Source of the DNA: Prevotellaceae bacterium UBA1391
Lineage (GTDB): Bacteria > Bacteroidota > Bacteroidia > Bacteroidales > Bacteroidaceae
Reading direction: 5' to 3'
DNA: 64,000 nucleotides
Assembly: GCA_002305265.1 (NCBI GenBank)
Contig: DBQP01000016.1
Location: 1-64,000 of the forward strand
Shown here: positions 8,807 to 17,279 of the stretch, piece after piece
Layout of the letters: each line of letters starts with the position of its first letter
Position numbering within the stretch: position 1 is the first letter of the stretch
Notes under the pieces: generated by a model
Database searches by the model: none
Told to the model about the DNA's origin: nothing
What the model saw: the letters and a program-made list of their open reading frames with translations, nothing else
Program-made: the position numbers and the translations under genes

Positions 8807-9481
8807 ATGATATCGCTGAAAACCTGCTGTGCGCGCCTGCTTTTCACGTTCTCCAGCCTCATCCTCCTCGCCGCCTGCGGCCGCGCCGGCAGCGAAGACA
8901 CGGCGCCTGCCCTGCCCGATGCCGACGCCGTCGTGGCAGAGCTCCAGCAGAGCGCCGACATCGTGACGACGGAACTCACCGTGCGCAAGCTCGCCATCTA
9001 CGACACGGAGAAGAGCGAGCCCTTCACCTGGACCCAGCCCCGCACCTGGAAATACGGTGAGCAGAAGTGCATCATCCCCGTGGAGGTGCGCATCAAATAC
9101 GGCTACGACCTCCACGCGCTCAGCATCGACGACATCCGTCTCTCGCCCGACAGCAGCAGCGCCGTCATCACCCTGCCCGCCCCCAAGATCATCGACGCCA
9201 GCTACAACACGTACATCGACCGCGGCAGCGTCGTCGGCATGTCCTCCGGACTGCGCTCCCGCATCGGCCACGCGCTGGAGGAGGAAATCCGCCGCAAAGG
9301 CTACGAAGCCGTGCTGGCCGAGGACCTCACGCCCACGGTCGGCCGCGACATCGAGCAAAACGCGCGCACGCTCTTCACCTCCATCGTGAAACGCATGGGA
9401 TGGAAAAACGTCGTCATCATCACCCGAAACCGCCATGACGGCCGCCGCGCGAGCCGCCGCACATCCTCTTCCCTCGCATGA
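8807..9481 (+). CDS. DUF4230 lipoprotein
   Basis: 224 residues. The start at 8807 is chosen because it gives a lipoprotein signal MISLKTCCARLLFTFSSL followed by the lipobox LLAACG. The body is a DUF4230 domain (ADIVTTELTVRKLAIYD, PVEVRIKYGYDL, KIIDASYN). The family's function is unknown; members are membrane-anchored proteins of about 200 residues. It overlaps the next gene, another DUF4230 member, by four bases (ATGA), so the two are translated together. The last 20 or so residues are Arg/Ser-rich and may be drift at the overlap. Confidence 0.85.
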   Translation: MISLKTCCARLLFTFSSLILLAACGRAGSEDTAPALPDADAVVAELQQSADIVTTELTVRKLAIYDTEKSEPFTWTQPRTWKYGEQKCIIPVEVRIKYGYDLHALSIDDIRLSPDSSSAVITLPAPKIIDASYNTYIDRGSVVGMSSGLRSRIGHALEEEIRRKGYEAVLAEDLTPTVGRDIEQNARTLFTSIVKRMGWKNVVIITRNRHDGRRASRRTSSSLA

Positions 9482-10182
9482 ACGCCCAGCCAAACACTTC
9501 CGCACCCGCTCCCACACGCCAGCCGCGCGAAAACCGCATCCGGCGCTTCTTCCGGCGCGCCAAGACCTTGGTGCGCCGCTTGCCCGGCCTCCACAACCTC
9601 TCCTCCCTCGGATGCCTGCTGGCCTTTCCGCTGCTGCTCGTCGTGGGCTTCGTCGTCGTCCGCCTGCTCGGCAACATGAGCCGCCCCCACGACCTCCAGT
9701 TGCAGCCCACGCCCATCGAGATTGAGGAAATCAGGCCGCGCGGCCAACTGTATGTCTGCTCCGCCATCGTTGAGGACTTCGCACGAATGGAGCGCACGGG
9801 CTACGTGCTGGGCGTCATCCCCCGCAGCCACACCTGCGTGCAGATTCTGCGACAGAAAATCAGTTTCATGATCGACCTCGACTCAGTCGGCTACACCACC
9901 GACACGCTCAACACCCTCATCGTGAAGATGCCGCCCGTGCGGTTCACGGCCTCCACGCAGGACGCACCCTTCATGTCTGACGACGAGGACTTCTGGGCCC
10001 GCGAACTGCCCAGCACCAACGGACTCAAGCGGCGCGTAGAGCAACAGATCCGCCGGCGCTACGACACCGAGGCCAACCGCACGAAGGCGGAGCGATATGC
10101 CGAAGATGCCCTGCGCGAGCTGCTCTGGAAACTCGGCTACGAGGTGCGCTTCACGCCGCACCTCACGCAAAAGAAGGAATAG
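9478..10182 (+). CDS. DUF4230 membrane protein
   Basis: 234 residues. A basic N-terminal tail (Arg-rich, about 1-42) is followed by one membrane helix at about 45-65 (CLLAFPLLLVVGFVVV) and a DUF4230 domain (QLYVCSAIVEDFARME, ISFMIDLDSVGY, IVKMPPVRFTAS). It lacks a lipobox, unlike its upstream partner, so the pair would comprise one lipoprotein and one inner-membrane-anchored paralogue. Function unknown. It is coupled to the upstream gene by an ATGA overlap and converges with the radical SAM gene only 20 bp away. Confidence 0.85.
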   Translation: MNAQPNTSAPAPTRQPRENRIRRFFRRAKTLVRRLPGLHNLSSLGCLLAFPLLLVVGFVVVRLLGNMSRPHDLQLQPTPIEIEEIRPRGQLYVCSAIVEDFARMERTGYVLGVIPRSHTCVQILRQKISFMIDLDSVGYTTDTLNTLIVKMPPVRFTASTQDAPFMSDDEDFWARELPSTNGLKRRVEQQIRRRYDTEANRTKAERYAEDALRELLWKLGYEVRFTPHLTQKKE

Positions 10183-10202
10183 CGCCTCGGCCGCCGCACG
10201 CC

Positions 10203-11150
10203 TCAAGGCGCGTAGAGCCGCCCCTGCCACGTGTCGCGCTGCTCCATGCGCCGGCGCACGCGCTCAACAAACTCGTAGTTCTTGAGCCCCCAGCCCTCCA
10301 CTGCCAGCAGACTGGCCGGCGACTGCGACACAAAGCGCTCGAACACGAGATCGGGGCGCACGCGCTCCACGAAATCGACCACGAGGTCGACGTATTCGTC
10401 GGCCGAGAACAAGCGGAAATCGCCGGGCCGCGCGGCATACTCCTCCGCCATCCGCGTGCCGCGGATGAGCTGCAGCTGATGCAGCTTGAGCGTCGTGAGC
10501 GGCAGGGCCGACAGCCGGCGCGCATCCTGTGCCACCCGCTCCTCCATGCGTCCGCCGCCCGGCAGACCGAGAATGAGATGGCCGCCCACGGGAATCCCGC
10601 GCGCGGCCGTCGCACGCACCGCCTGCTCCACCGCGGCAAAGTCGTGTCCGCGGTTGATGCGGCGCAGCACGTCGTCGTCGGTCGACTCGATGCCATACTC
10701 CACGAGCACGAAGCAACGCCGGCGCAAGTCGGCCAGATAGTCGAGCAGCTCGGGCCAGACGCAGTCGGGGCGCGTGCCGATGACGAGCCCGACCACGCCC
10801 TCCACGCTCAGCGCCTCCTCATACTTGCGCCGCAGCTCCTCCAGGCCGCCGTAGGTGTTCGTATAAGCCTGGAAATAGGCCAGGAACTGCATGCGCGGAT
10901 ATTTCCGTCGGAAGAACACCTTGCCCTCCTCCAGCTGTTGCGCCACCGACTTGCCGGTGTCGCAATAGGCCGGATTGAACGTCTGATTATTGCAATAGGT
11001 GCAGCCGCCCGTGCCCACGCGCCCGTCGCGATTCGGGCACGTGAAGCCGGCGTTCACACTGATTTTCTGCACCTTTTCGCCTACGGCCTGCAGGAGCCAA
11101 GGGCCAAACTCACGGTAGCGTGGCGCGGATGTCGTTGTCTGTTCCATCAT
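10203..11150 (-). CDS. Radical SAM protein, TIGR01212/YhcC family
   Basis: 315 residues. The cysteine cluster CPNRDGRVGTGGCTYC is the spaced CxnCxxC motif typical of the TIGR01212 (YhcC) radical SAM family. FLAYFQAYTNTYGGLEELR, IGTRPDC and HLILGLPG follow, all standard for it. The substrate is not established. The start MMEQTTTSAPRY at 11150 is preferred although the frame stays open upstream, because a -7 element lies at 11157-11164, only seven bases before it; upstream codons are GC-rich and repeat-like. The transcript may therefore be nearly leaderless. Confidence 0.9.
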   Translation of the reverse strand: MMEQTTTSAPRYREFGPWLLQAVGEKVQKISVNAGFTCPNRDGRVGTGGCTYCNNQTFNPAYCDTGKSVAQQLEEGKVFFRRKYPRMQFLAYFQAYTNTYGGLEELRRKYEEALSVEGVVGLVIGTRPDCVWPELLDYLADLRRRCFVLVEYGIESTDDDVLRRINRGHDFAAVEQAVRATAARGIPVGGHLILGLPGGGRMEERVAQDARRLSALPLTTLKLHQLQLIRGTRMAEEYAARPGDFRLFSADEYVDLVVDFVERVRPDLVFERFVSQSPASLLAVEGWGLKNYEFVERVRRRMEQRDTWQGRLYAP

Positions 11151-11156
11151 AGCATG

Positions 11157-11164
11157 CAAAATTA
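11157..11164 (-). promoter_or_regulatory. -7 promoter element of the radical SAM gene
   Basis: CAAAATTA on the plus strand is TAATTTTG on the minus strand and fits the Bacteroidetes TAnnTTTG element. It lies immediately upstream of the start at 11150, implying a leader of only a few bases. No clear -33 element was resolved in the GC-rich flank. Confidence 0.5.
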
Positions 11165-11391
11165 CGCATTCCGCCCGACATAGGCAAGTCCGCAGGCCCT
11201 CGGCCCCGCCCGTCGCCGCCGCAAAGCTCGCTCGCGCAAGCCAGTCCCTGCGCGGCCCCGCCGCGCATCCCCGACGCCCCTCCGCCCTGCCCTGCCACCA
11301 GCGCCGCACGCCGCCGAAGCAGCCGCCCGCCAGCTCTGCTGCCGCGCCCCGCCGACGGCAGGACGGAGCCACAGAACGCGAGACACAAGCA

Positions 11392-11588
11392 GACTGCGCC
11401 CGAAACAGCCTACGTCTGCGCCCAAGATGAGAATCAACCGCGCCGCCATAGAACGCCGCTGCGCCCGAAAAGGAAAACGACTGCGTTCGAAATGGAAAAC
11501 GACTGCGTTCGTTTTTTTCGACGAAGGCCTTCGTGTCGATGCGCGAAGGCCTTCTCGATGCCCCACGAAGGCCTTCGCGTTGCACGGC
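11392..11588. repeat. 22-bp palindrome array A4, about 9 units
   Basis: Strong cores start at 11479 and 11501 (GACTGCGTTC) and at 11523, 11545 and 11567 (GAAGGCCTTC), all 22 bp apart. Degenerate TGCGCCC-containing units at 11392, 11414, 11436 and about 11457 are in or one base off register. A T run (11511-11517) follows the second GACTGCGTTC core. Both core types are thus joined in one phased array. It lies between the promoters of the radical SAM gene and rplM. Confidence 0.9.
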
Positions 11589-11731
11589 CGGCGAGGCGGC
11601 CCTGTCCGAAAGGCGCCTTTTCCGCCCCACGAAGACGCGCGGGAATCGTCTCCAATTTGTTAAACTTTCATAAATCTTCTGCGCAAACAGCACATTCCGC
11701 AGGGGCATCCCTATAAATAGGGAGGAAAATC

Positions 11732-11762
11732 TTGGCTGATTTCGGAAAAGTTCGTAACTTTG
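11732..11762 (+). promoter_or_regulatory. Promoter of rplM-rpsI
   Basis: A TTGG -33 element at 11732-11735 and TAACTTTG at 11755-11762 form a good match to the Bacteroidetes TTTG / TAnnTTTG promoter with a 19-bp spacer. It precedes a leader of about 140 nt before rplM. Confidence 0.8.
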
Positions 11763-11767
11763 CAGGC

Positions 11768-11905
11768 CGAATTGTTGGAAGACGCTCACCCGGGCGTCCA
11801 TATCTGCGTGTGGATAGCGCATCCTATTAGCCGGGAACGCAGTCCGTGAATCGCTGAAGTAACCAGGCAATTCCGATTCAGTAACAACAAAAAGAACATT
11901 AAAAA
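11768..11905 (+). ncRNA. Structured 5' leader of rplM, candidate ribosomal-protein leader
   Basis: The 146-nt leader contains a hairpin GACGC-TCACCC-GGGCGTC near 11780-11797, a second possible pairing GAATCG / CGATTC around 11847-11879, and end-to-end complementarity of TTGTT and AACAA. Leaders that bind the encoded ribosomal protein are known for L13 operons, and an L13 leader class has been proposed for Bacteroidia. I infer membership from position and pairing only; a covariance-model search would decide. Confidence 0.45.
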
Positions 11906-11908
11906 GTA

Positions 11909-12370
11909 ATGAAAACTTTAAGTTTCAGCACTCATTTCGCAACACCCGAAGAGGCCGACAAGCAGTGGGTCATCGTTGACGCTACGGACCAGATCGTAGG
12001 TCGTCTGAGCGCAAAAGTTGCAAAGATTCTCCGTGGCAAGTACAAGCCATGCTTCACGCCCAACCAGGATTGCGGCGACAACGTGATCATCATCAACGCC
12101 AGCAAGATTCAGTTCACAGGTGCAAAGTGGACCGACAAGCAGTACATCACATTCTCCGGATACCCCGGCGGTCAGCACAAGATCAACCCGCAGGAGCTCG
12201 CCAAGAAGCCCAAGGGCTATGAGCGCATCCTCCGTCATGCCGTGAAGGGCATGCTGCCGAAGGGCCGCCTCGGTGCGAAGGTTCTCGGCAACCTTTATAT
12301 CTACGAAGGCGCAGAGCACGACAAAGAGGCTCAGCAGCCGAAGGCAATCGACATCAACGCTCTTAAATAA
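11909..12370 (+). CDS. rplM: 50S ribosomal protein L13 (uL13)
   Basis: 153 residues, full length for L13. Recognisable are the N-terminal KQWVIVDATDQIVGRLSA, NVIIINASKI, HAVKGMLPKG and the C-terminal LYIYEGAEHDKEAQQP. It is an early-assembling protein of the large ribosomal subunit. It is followed 11 bp later by rpsI, the usual L13-S9 pair, and preceded by a strong promoter and a structured leader that may give feedback control. Confidence 0.98.
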   Translation: MKTLSFSTHFATPEEADKQWVIVDATDQIVGRLSAKVAKILRGKYKPCFTPNQDCGDNVIIINASKIQFTGAKWTDKQYITFSGYPGGQHKINPQELAKKPKGYERILRHAVKGMLPKGRLGAKVLGNLYIYEGAEHDKEAQQPKAIDINALK

Positions 12371-12381
12371 ACAAGGAAACA

Positions 12382-12768
12382 ATGGAAGTAATCAATGCAT
12401 TGGGCCGTCGCAAGAGCGCTGTTGCCCGCGTATACGTGACAGAAGGAACCGGCAAGATCATCATCAACAAGCGTGAACTCGCCGACTACTTCCCCTCAGA
12501 ACTCATCCAGTTTGTCGTGAAGCAGCCGCTGAACCTGCTCGGCGTGCTCGAGAAATATGACATCAAGGCCAACCTCGTGGGTGGCGGCTACACGGGCCAG
12601 AGCCAGGCGCTCCGTCTCGCCATCGCACGCGCCCTCGTGAAAATCAACGCTGAAGACAAGTCGGCCCTCCGCAAGGAAGGCTTCATCACACGCGACTCCC
12701 GCGCCGTGGAGCGCAAGAAGCCCGGTCAGCCGAAGGCACGCCGCAAGTTCCAGTTCTCCAAGCGTTAA
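12382..12768 (+). CDS. rpsI: 30S ribosomal protein S9 (uS9)
   Basis: 128 residues with the S9 signature regions NALGRRKSAVARVYV near the start, GGGYTGQSQALRLAIARAL in the middle and the basic C-terminus KPGQPKARRKFQFSKR, whose tail reaches the ribosomal P site. It is cotranscribed with rplM. Codon use is strongly ribosomal-type. About 290 bp separate it from rpsB. Confidence 0.98.
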   Translation: MEVINALGRRKSAVARVYVTEGTGKIIINKRELADYFPSELIQFVVKQPLNLLGVLEKYDIKANLVGGGYTGQSQALRLAIARALVKINAEDKSALRKEGFITRDSRAVERKKPGQPKARRKFQFSKR

Positions 12769-13059
12769 TGTTTCTTTGCGAGAACCGGAACCTCCGGTGC
12801 GCGCAATCAACTGGAGGAACGGCCGCCTGCAACGCCCGCCAGCCGCACGGCTCCTGCCCGTCAGAAGCCCACGGACAAGGGCACGGCAAGCACCGCACAC
12901 TCCCCCAAAAGAAAAATTATCGTTTAGCATCTAAACTCCGCCGACTTCCGGCAGCCAGCTGACGACGACGCATTGCACACAGTCAGCCAGCAGGCGCCGA
13001 CGAACTACCCCGGAGTTGAGTTCAACACAAAACAACTTAAAAAGAAAGTAAACAAAATT
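12769..13059. other. Spacer between rpsI and rpsB
   Basis: 291 bp with no credible gene. A modest inverted repeat (CCTCC ... GGAGG, about 12797-12833) could form a stem. An AT-rich segment at about 12905-12930 might contain the rpsB promoter, but the TAnnTTTG match is imperfect. The last 50 bp form an A-rich leader before rpsB. Confidence 0.4.
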
Positions 13060-13911
13060 ATGTCAAGAACATCATTCGACGCGCTGCTCGAAGCAGGCGC
13101 ACACTTCGGTCACCTCAAGCGTAAATGGAACCCCGCCATGGCTCCCTACATCTTCATGGAGCGCAACGGCATCCACATCATCGACCTCCACAAGACAGTG
13201 GCTAAGGTGGATCAGGCTGCAGAGGCCCTGAAGCAACTCGCCAAGAGCGGCAAGCGTGTTCTTTTCGTTGCTACTAAAAAACAGGCTAAGGAAATTGTTG
13301 CCGAGAAGGCAGGTGCCGTCAACATGCCATACGTGATCGAGCGCTGGCCAGGCGGCATGCTCACCAACTTCCCCACCATCCGCAAGGCCGTGAAGAAGAT
13401 GGCCAACATCGACAAGCTCATCGCCGACGGAACCTACGACAAGCTCTCCAAGCGCGAGAACCTCCAGATTCGCCGCAAGCGCGAGAAGCTCGAGAAGAAC
13501 CTCGGCTCCATCGCCGACCTCACCCGCCTGCCCTCTGCCCTCTTCGTCATCGACGTGATGAAGGAGAACATCGCCGTGCGTGAGGCCAACCGCCTCGGCA
13601 TCCCCGTGTTCGGCATCGTCGACACCAACTCCAACCCCAACGACATCGACTTCGTGATTCCAGCCAACGACGACGCCACCAAGAGCATCGAGGTGATCCT
13701 CGACGCCGTGTGCGGTGCCATCGCTGAAGGACTCGAAGAGCGCAAGGCCGAGAAGATCGACCTCGAAGCAGCCGGCGAGAACGCCGAGAAGCCTGCCCGC
13801 AAGCGCGCAACGAAGGCTCGTGCCGAGAAGGAGGACGACGTAGAGGAAGCTGACGAGGAACTCGAGGCACCTGAGGCCGAGGAGGAGGAAGCAGAGACAG
13901 AAGAAAACTGA
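13060..13911 (+). CDS. rpsB: 30S ribosomal protein S2 (uS2)
   Basis: 283 residues. The start at 13060 gives the canonical MSRTSFDALLEAGAHFGHLKRKWNP; the frame extends upstream but without conservation. Other S2 landmarks are MERNGIHIIDLHKT, FVATKKQAKEIV, ERWPGGMLTNF and IPVFGIVDTNSNP. After the conserved core (to about 230) comes a charged extension, first Lys/Arg/Ala-rich and then very acidic (about 20 Glu/Asp in the last 30 residues), longer than in E. coli S2. It precedes tsf, as in most bacteria. Confidence 0.98.
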   Translation: MSRTSFDALLEAGAHFGHLKRKWNPAMAPYIFMERNGIHIIDLHKTVAKVDQAAEALKQLAKSGKRVLFVATKKQAKEIVAEKAGAVNMPYVIERWPGGMLTNFPTIRKAVKKMANIDKLIADGTYDKLSKRENLQIRRKREKLEKNLGSIADLTRLPSALFVIDVMKENIAVREANRLGIPVFGIVDTNSNPNDIDFVIPANDDATKSIEVILDAVCGAIAEGLEERKAEKIDLEAAGENAEKPARKRATKARAEKEDDVEEADEELEAPEAEEEEAETEEN

Positions 13912-14046
13912 TTTTTCCACTCGTCAGACCATGTCACAGGCAAGCGGCTCACAGGCCTCCAGACGGTCTGAAGCCGTTGCCTTTCAACCATCCGCCCACG
14001 CCCCACAGGCAAAGGCAACAAACCACTAAAGCCCCCAATCAAGATT

Positions 14047-15039
14047 ATGGCTATTACACTTCAAGATATCAATGCGCTCCGTCAGAAGACACAGGCCGGC
14101 CTGATGGACTGCAAGAAGGCGCTCACAGAAGCAAACGGCGACATGGAAGCCGCCATGGAAATCCTTCGCAAGAAAGGTCAGCTCGTGGCTGCCAAGCGTT
14201 CCGACCGCGAGGCTTCTGAAGGCTGCGTGCTCGCAAAAATCGACGGCAACTTCGGTGCAATCATCGCCCTCAAGTGCGAAACCGACTTCGTGGCAAAGAA
14301 TGCCGACTTCGTGGCGCTGGCCCACCAGATCATCGACGCAGCTGTCGCTGCCAAGGCCAAGACCATCGAAGAAGTCAAGGCGCTCATCATCGACGGCGTC
14401 AGCGTCGAGGATGCAGTGACGAACCGCTCCGGTGTTACAGGCGAGAAGATGGAGCTCGACGGCTATGCCACTGTGGAAGGCGAGAAGATCATCGCCTACA
14501 ACCACATGGGTCAGAACTTCCTCTGCACCCTCGTTGCCTTCAACAAGGAATGCTCGGAAGAAGTGGGCAAAGGCGTGGCCATGCAGGCTGCCGCCATGGC
14601 GCCCATCGCACTCGACGAGGCTTCGATTCCGCAGGAGACGAAGGACGCCGAGTTCAAGGCTGCCATTGAGAAGACGGAGGAAGACCAGGTGAAGAAGGCC
14701 ATCGAAGTGGCCCTCAAGAAGGCTGGCTTCAACCTCTACATCGCCGAGAACGAGGAGCACCTCGAGGAAGGTATCCGCAAGGGTGAGATCACTGAGGCAC
14801 AGGCTCAGGAAATCCGCGACCTCAAGGCCAAGACCGCAGAGGAGAAGCGCGCCAACCTCCCGGCACAGATGATCGAGCAGATTGCCAACGGCCGCATGGC
14901 GAAGTTCTTCAAGGAAGTTTGCCTCCTGCAGCAGGACTACATCGACGACAACAAGATTTCCGTCGCTCAGTTCCTGAAGAACACAGACAAGGAGCTCACC
15001 ATCACGGACTTCAAGCGCTACACGCTCCGCGCTGAATAA
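14047..15039 (+). CDS. tsf: Translation elongation factor Ts
   Basis: 330 residues. The N-terminal UBA-like domain with LRQKTQAGLMDCKKALTEANGDMEAAMEILRKKG is diagnostic, and ALKCETDFVAKNADF is the conserved dimerisation-core motif. EF-Ts exchanges GDP for GTP on EF-Tu. The protein is a little longer than the 283-residue E. coli form, as is common in Bacteroidales. It lies 135 bp downstream of rpsB; the gap contains GC-rich inverted repeats but no obvious promoter. Confidence 0.98.
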   Translation: MAITLQDINALRQKTQAGLMDCKKALTEANGDMEAAMEILRKKGQLVAAKRSDREASEGCVLAKIDGNFGAIIALKCETDFVAKNADFVALAHQIIDAAVAAKAKTIEEVKALIIDGVSVEDAVTNRSGVTGEKMELDGYATVEGEKIIAYNHMGQNFLCTLVAFNKECSEEVGKGVAMQAAAMAPIALDEASIPQETKDAEFKAAIEKTEEDQVKKAIEVALKKAGFNLYIAENEEHLEEGIRKGEITEAQAQEIRDLKAKTAEEKRANLPAQMIEQIANGRMAKFFKEVCLLQQDYIDDNKISVAQFLKNTDKELTITDFKRYTLRAE

Positions 15040-15092
15040 GCCTCCAAGGCAGGACACGGCTGCACGCCGTGTCTGTCAGCACGACGAACACG

Positions 15093-15139
15093 AAGGACAT
15101 TTTCCGCAACGCATGCCATGCGCGCGGGAAATGTCCTTT
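15093..15139 (+). terminator. Terminator of the rpsB-tsf unit
   Basis: An inverted repeat with arms AAGGACATTTTCC (from 15093) and GGAAATGTCCTT, with a GC-rich inner segment, is followed by TTATTTGTT. It begins about 50 bp after the tsf stop codon and fits an intrinsic terminator. Confidence 0.75.
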
Positions 15140-15218
15140 ATTTGTTCTACCGCCTTGCGAAGGCAGGAAACGAAGCAGGCAGCACGAATAGCCGAGCAAT
15201 GGGCGTCGGTATGGCGCC

Positions 15219-15394
15219 GAGAAACCCTGCGCCGGGCGCGCGTGAATACCAACCCATCGTACGCACACGCTCAGCGTAGACAGTCCGAAGCCATGTGACG
15301 GGCGTGCGTGAATGGCAACCCATCGCACGCACACGCTCGGCGTGGACAGTCCTAAGCCCTGCGCCGGGCGCACGTGAATGGCAACAACGGGGCC
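15219..15394. repeat. 22-bp array A5 with 66-bp higher-order repeat
   Basis: CGTGAAT begins units at 15241, 15307 and 15373, so the long period is 66 bp. Each 66-mer divides into three 22-bp units (for example starts at 15241, 15263 and 15285), and the unit at 15219 matches that at 15351, six units away. Eight units in all. The sequence does not share the CGAnnGCnnTCG core, only the step. The array lies between convergent tsf and the helicase gene. Confidence 0.85.
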
Positions 15395-15542
15395 ACAGGA
15401 ACCAACGCGACGTACATATATATTACATGCGCGCAAGCGCTGCAAACATGCGCGCAGGCACAGAATCAAAATGGAGATGCCATAAACGAAAAAGCGGAGC
15501 GGAGCCTGCGGCAATCTGACAAGGGCAATCCGCCGGAAGGCG

Positions 15543-17009
15543 TCAGTCGATGGTCTGCTCGTCCGTCCAATTGACGAGATAGACTGTCTGCGTGGCGCGC
15601 GTCAGGGCCGTGTAGAGCCAGCGATAATAGTCGGCACCCAACATGTCATCCGTGACATAACCCTGGTCGATGAAGATGTGGCCCCATTGCCCGCCCTGCG
15701 CCTTGTGGCAGGTGACGGCATACGCATACTTGATTTGCAAGGCGTTGAAATAGGCATCCTGCTTCAGCTTCTTCATGCGCTCTGCCTTGTACGGAACATC
15801 GACGTAATCCTCCAGCACGCCCTGGAACAAGCGCTCCTGCTGCTCATGGGTGAGCGACGGCGCCTCGGCGTGGAGCGTATCGAGCAATACCGTAGCGTCA
15901 ATCTCGGCATCGTCGTAGTCCGGCAAGCGGATGGTGCAGTCGGCAAACGAGAAACCATAGAGCTCGCGCAGGTTGCGCACATGCTCCACCACGCCGATGT
16001 CGCCGTTGGCCAGAAACTCCAGCGCAGAGGCAGACACGCCGTTTTCCCCCTGCGCCCCCGAGGCGTTCTCGGGCTCGTCGGTCTGTGCTTTCCAGAAGTA
16101 ATTGTTCTTGGCAATCATCACCTCGTCGCCCTGGCAAAGCTCGTCCTCCCGACCTAGAATCTGCACGCGGATGCCATGGTTGTACGCAATCGCACGCTTA
16201 TTGCTGCGGCACACGACCATCGTGTCGTCGACACCATGCCGATGGTAGCACTCCGCCAGCGTGTCGATCAGCTCATTTCCCGGCACGCGGCGCACATCGG
16301 CAAAGCCCTGGAAGCGCACCTTCGGCCAGTCGAAGACGTCGTCCTGATCGATGAGCTGGCGCAATCGAGTGGCATTCCACAGAATACCCGACGCCTCCTT
16401 TTGCCGGACAATCTGCGTGAGCGTAACGGTGCGGGGTGTCAGTCCGTAGCGACGAAGCACGCTCTCGCTGAGCGCCGGACTCTCCGACTCGCCCACCGGA
16501 GGCAACTGCGCCGTATCGCCCAGCAGCATGAGGCGACACCCCAGGCGCCCTCCGTAGACGAACTGAATGAGGTCGTCGAGCAGCGACTGGCGCAAGGCGC
16601 TGCTGTCGGGTCGGTCGCTGATCATCGAAGCCTCGTCGACACAGAACGTCACCTGCTTCAACATGTTGAAGTTCAACTGGAAAATCGAGTCCTGGTCCAG
16701 CGATTTCTGACGGTAGATGCGCTTATGGATCGTGTAGGCAGCATGCGCGGCATACAGCGAAAAGACCTTCGCCGCACGCCCCGTCGGAGCCATCAGCACG
16801 CAGGGACGCTCGAGCTGCTCCATCGTCCGGACAAACGCTCCCACCAGCGACGTCTTGCCCGTGCCGGCGAACCCGCGCAACACCAGCACCTCCATCGCAT
16901 CATCCGACAGCACAAAATCCACAAAGGCATCGACTGCCAACAACTGATCGTGCGTCGGTTCGAAGCCGAAATGGCGCAAAACTTCCTCTCTTAGATAGTC
17001 TTTAATCAT
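15543..17009 (-). CDS. RecD/Dda-type DNA helicase (ATP-binding domain protein)
   Basis: 488 residues from the ATG at 17009; a GTG eight codons upstream is less likely. An AAA_30-type helicase core has Walker A GFAGTGKTSLV, Walker B VDEASM and an adjacent GDTAQLPPVGE motif. The C-terminal UvrD_C_2 region has YAVTCHKAQGGQW, where the HKAQG motif couples ATP hydrolysis to DNA movement. The protein is shorter than RecD of RecBCD and closer to phage Dda-like or Bacteroidetes stand-alone helicases. No recB or recC homologue is adjacent. Expected role: 5'-3' unwinding in repair or recombination, inferred from family. Confidence 0.9.
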   Translation of the reverse strand: MIKDYLREEVLRHFGFEPTHDQLLAVDAFVDFVLSDDAMEVLVLRGFAGTGKTSLVGAFVRTMEQLERPCVLMAPTGRAAKVFSLYAAHAAYTIHKRIYRQKSLDQDSIFQLNFNMLKQVTFCVDEASMISDRPDSSALRQSLLDDLIQFVYGGRLGCRLMLLGDTAQLPPVGESESPALSESVLRRYGLTPRTVTLTQIVRQKEASGILWNATRLRQLIDQDDVFDWPKVRFQGFADVRRVPGNELIDTLAECYHRHGVDDTMVVCRSNKRAIAYNHGIRVQILGREDELCQGDEVMIAKNNYFWKAQTDEPENASGAQGENGVSASALEFLANGDIGVVEHVRNLRELYGFSFADCTIRLPDYDDAEIDATVLLDTLHAEAPSLTHEQQERLFQGVLEDYVDVPYKAERMKKLKQDAYFNALQIKYAYAVTCHKAQGGQWGHIFIDQGYVTDDMLGADYYRWLYTALTRATQTVYLVNWTDEQTID

Positions 17010-17279
17010 CTTTTTGATAAAAAAACGCACCACCTCGTGGCGGTTTCATTTCTTTTCATTATTTTTGCACAGAATTGCGGACGGTGCATCGCCGCATGGG
17101 TCATGACGCCTTCAAAGCGACGTTGACTCACCCCTGAAACGCTTCCGAACAGCAGCAAAAAGTCGCCGGACGCGCGGAGCAGAAACATCTGACCGCCATC
17201 CCCATTCAGGATATGAGCGCAATTCAAAAATGCAGCTGGAGCAGTTGAAAAGCGCAAGCTTAGCGGCTGAGAATCAAGC

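Noticed and set aside
11151..11870. N-terminal extension of the radical SAM gene
   Set aside because: The extension reads through a promoter element and the 22-bp array and has no similarity to the family, which starts at 11150.
15543..17009. Subunit of a RecBCD complex
   Set aside because: The protein is short and no recB or recC is nearby, so a stand-alone RecD/Dda-like helicase is more likely.
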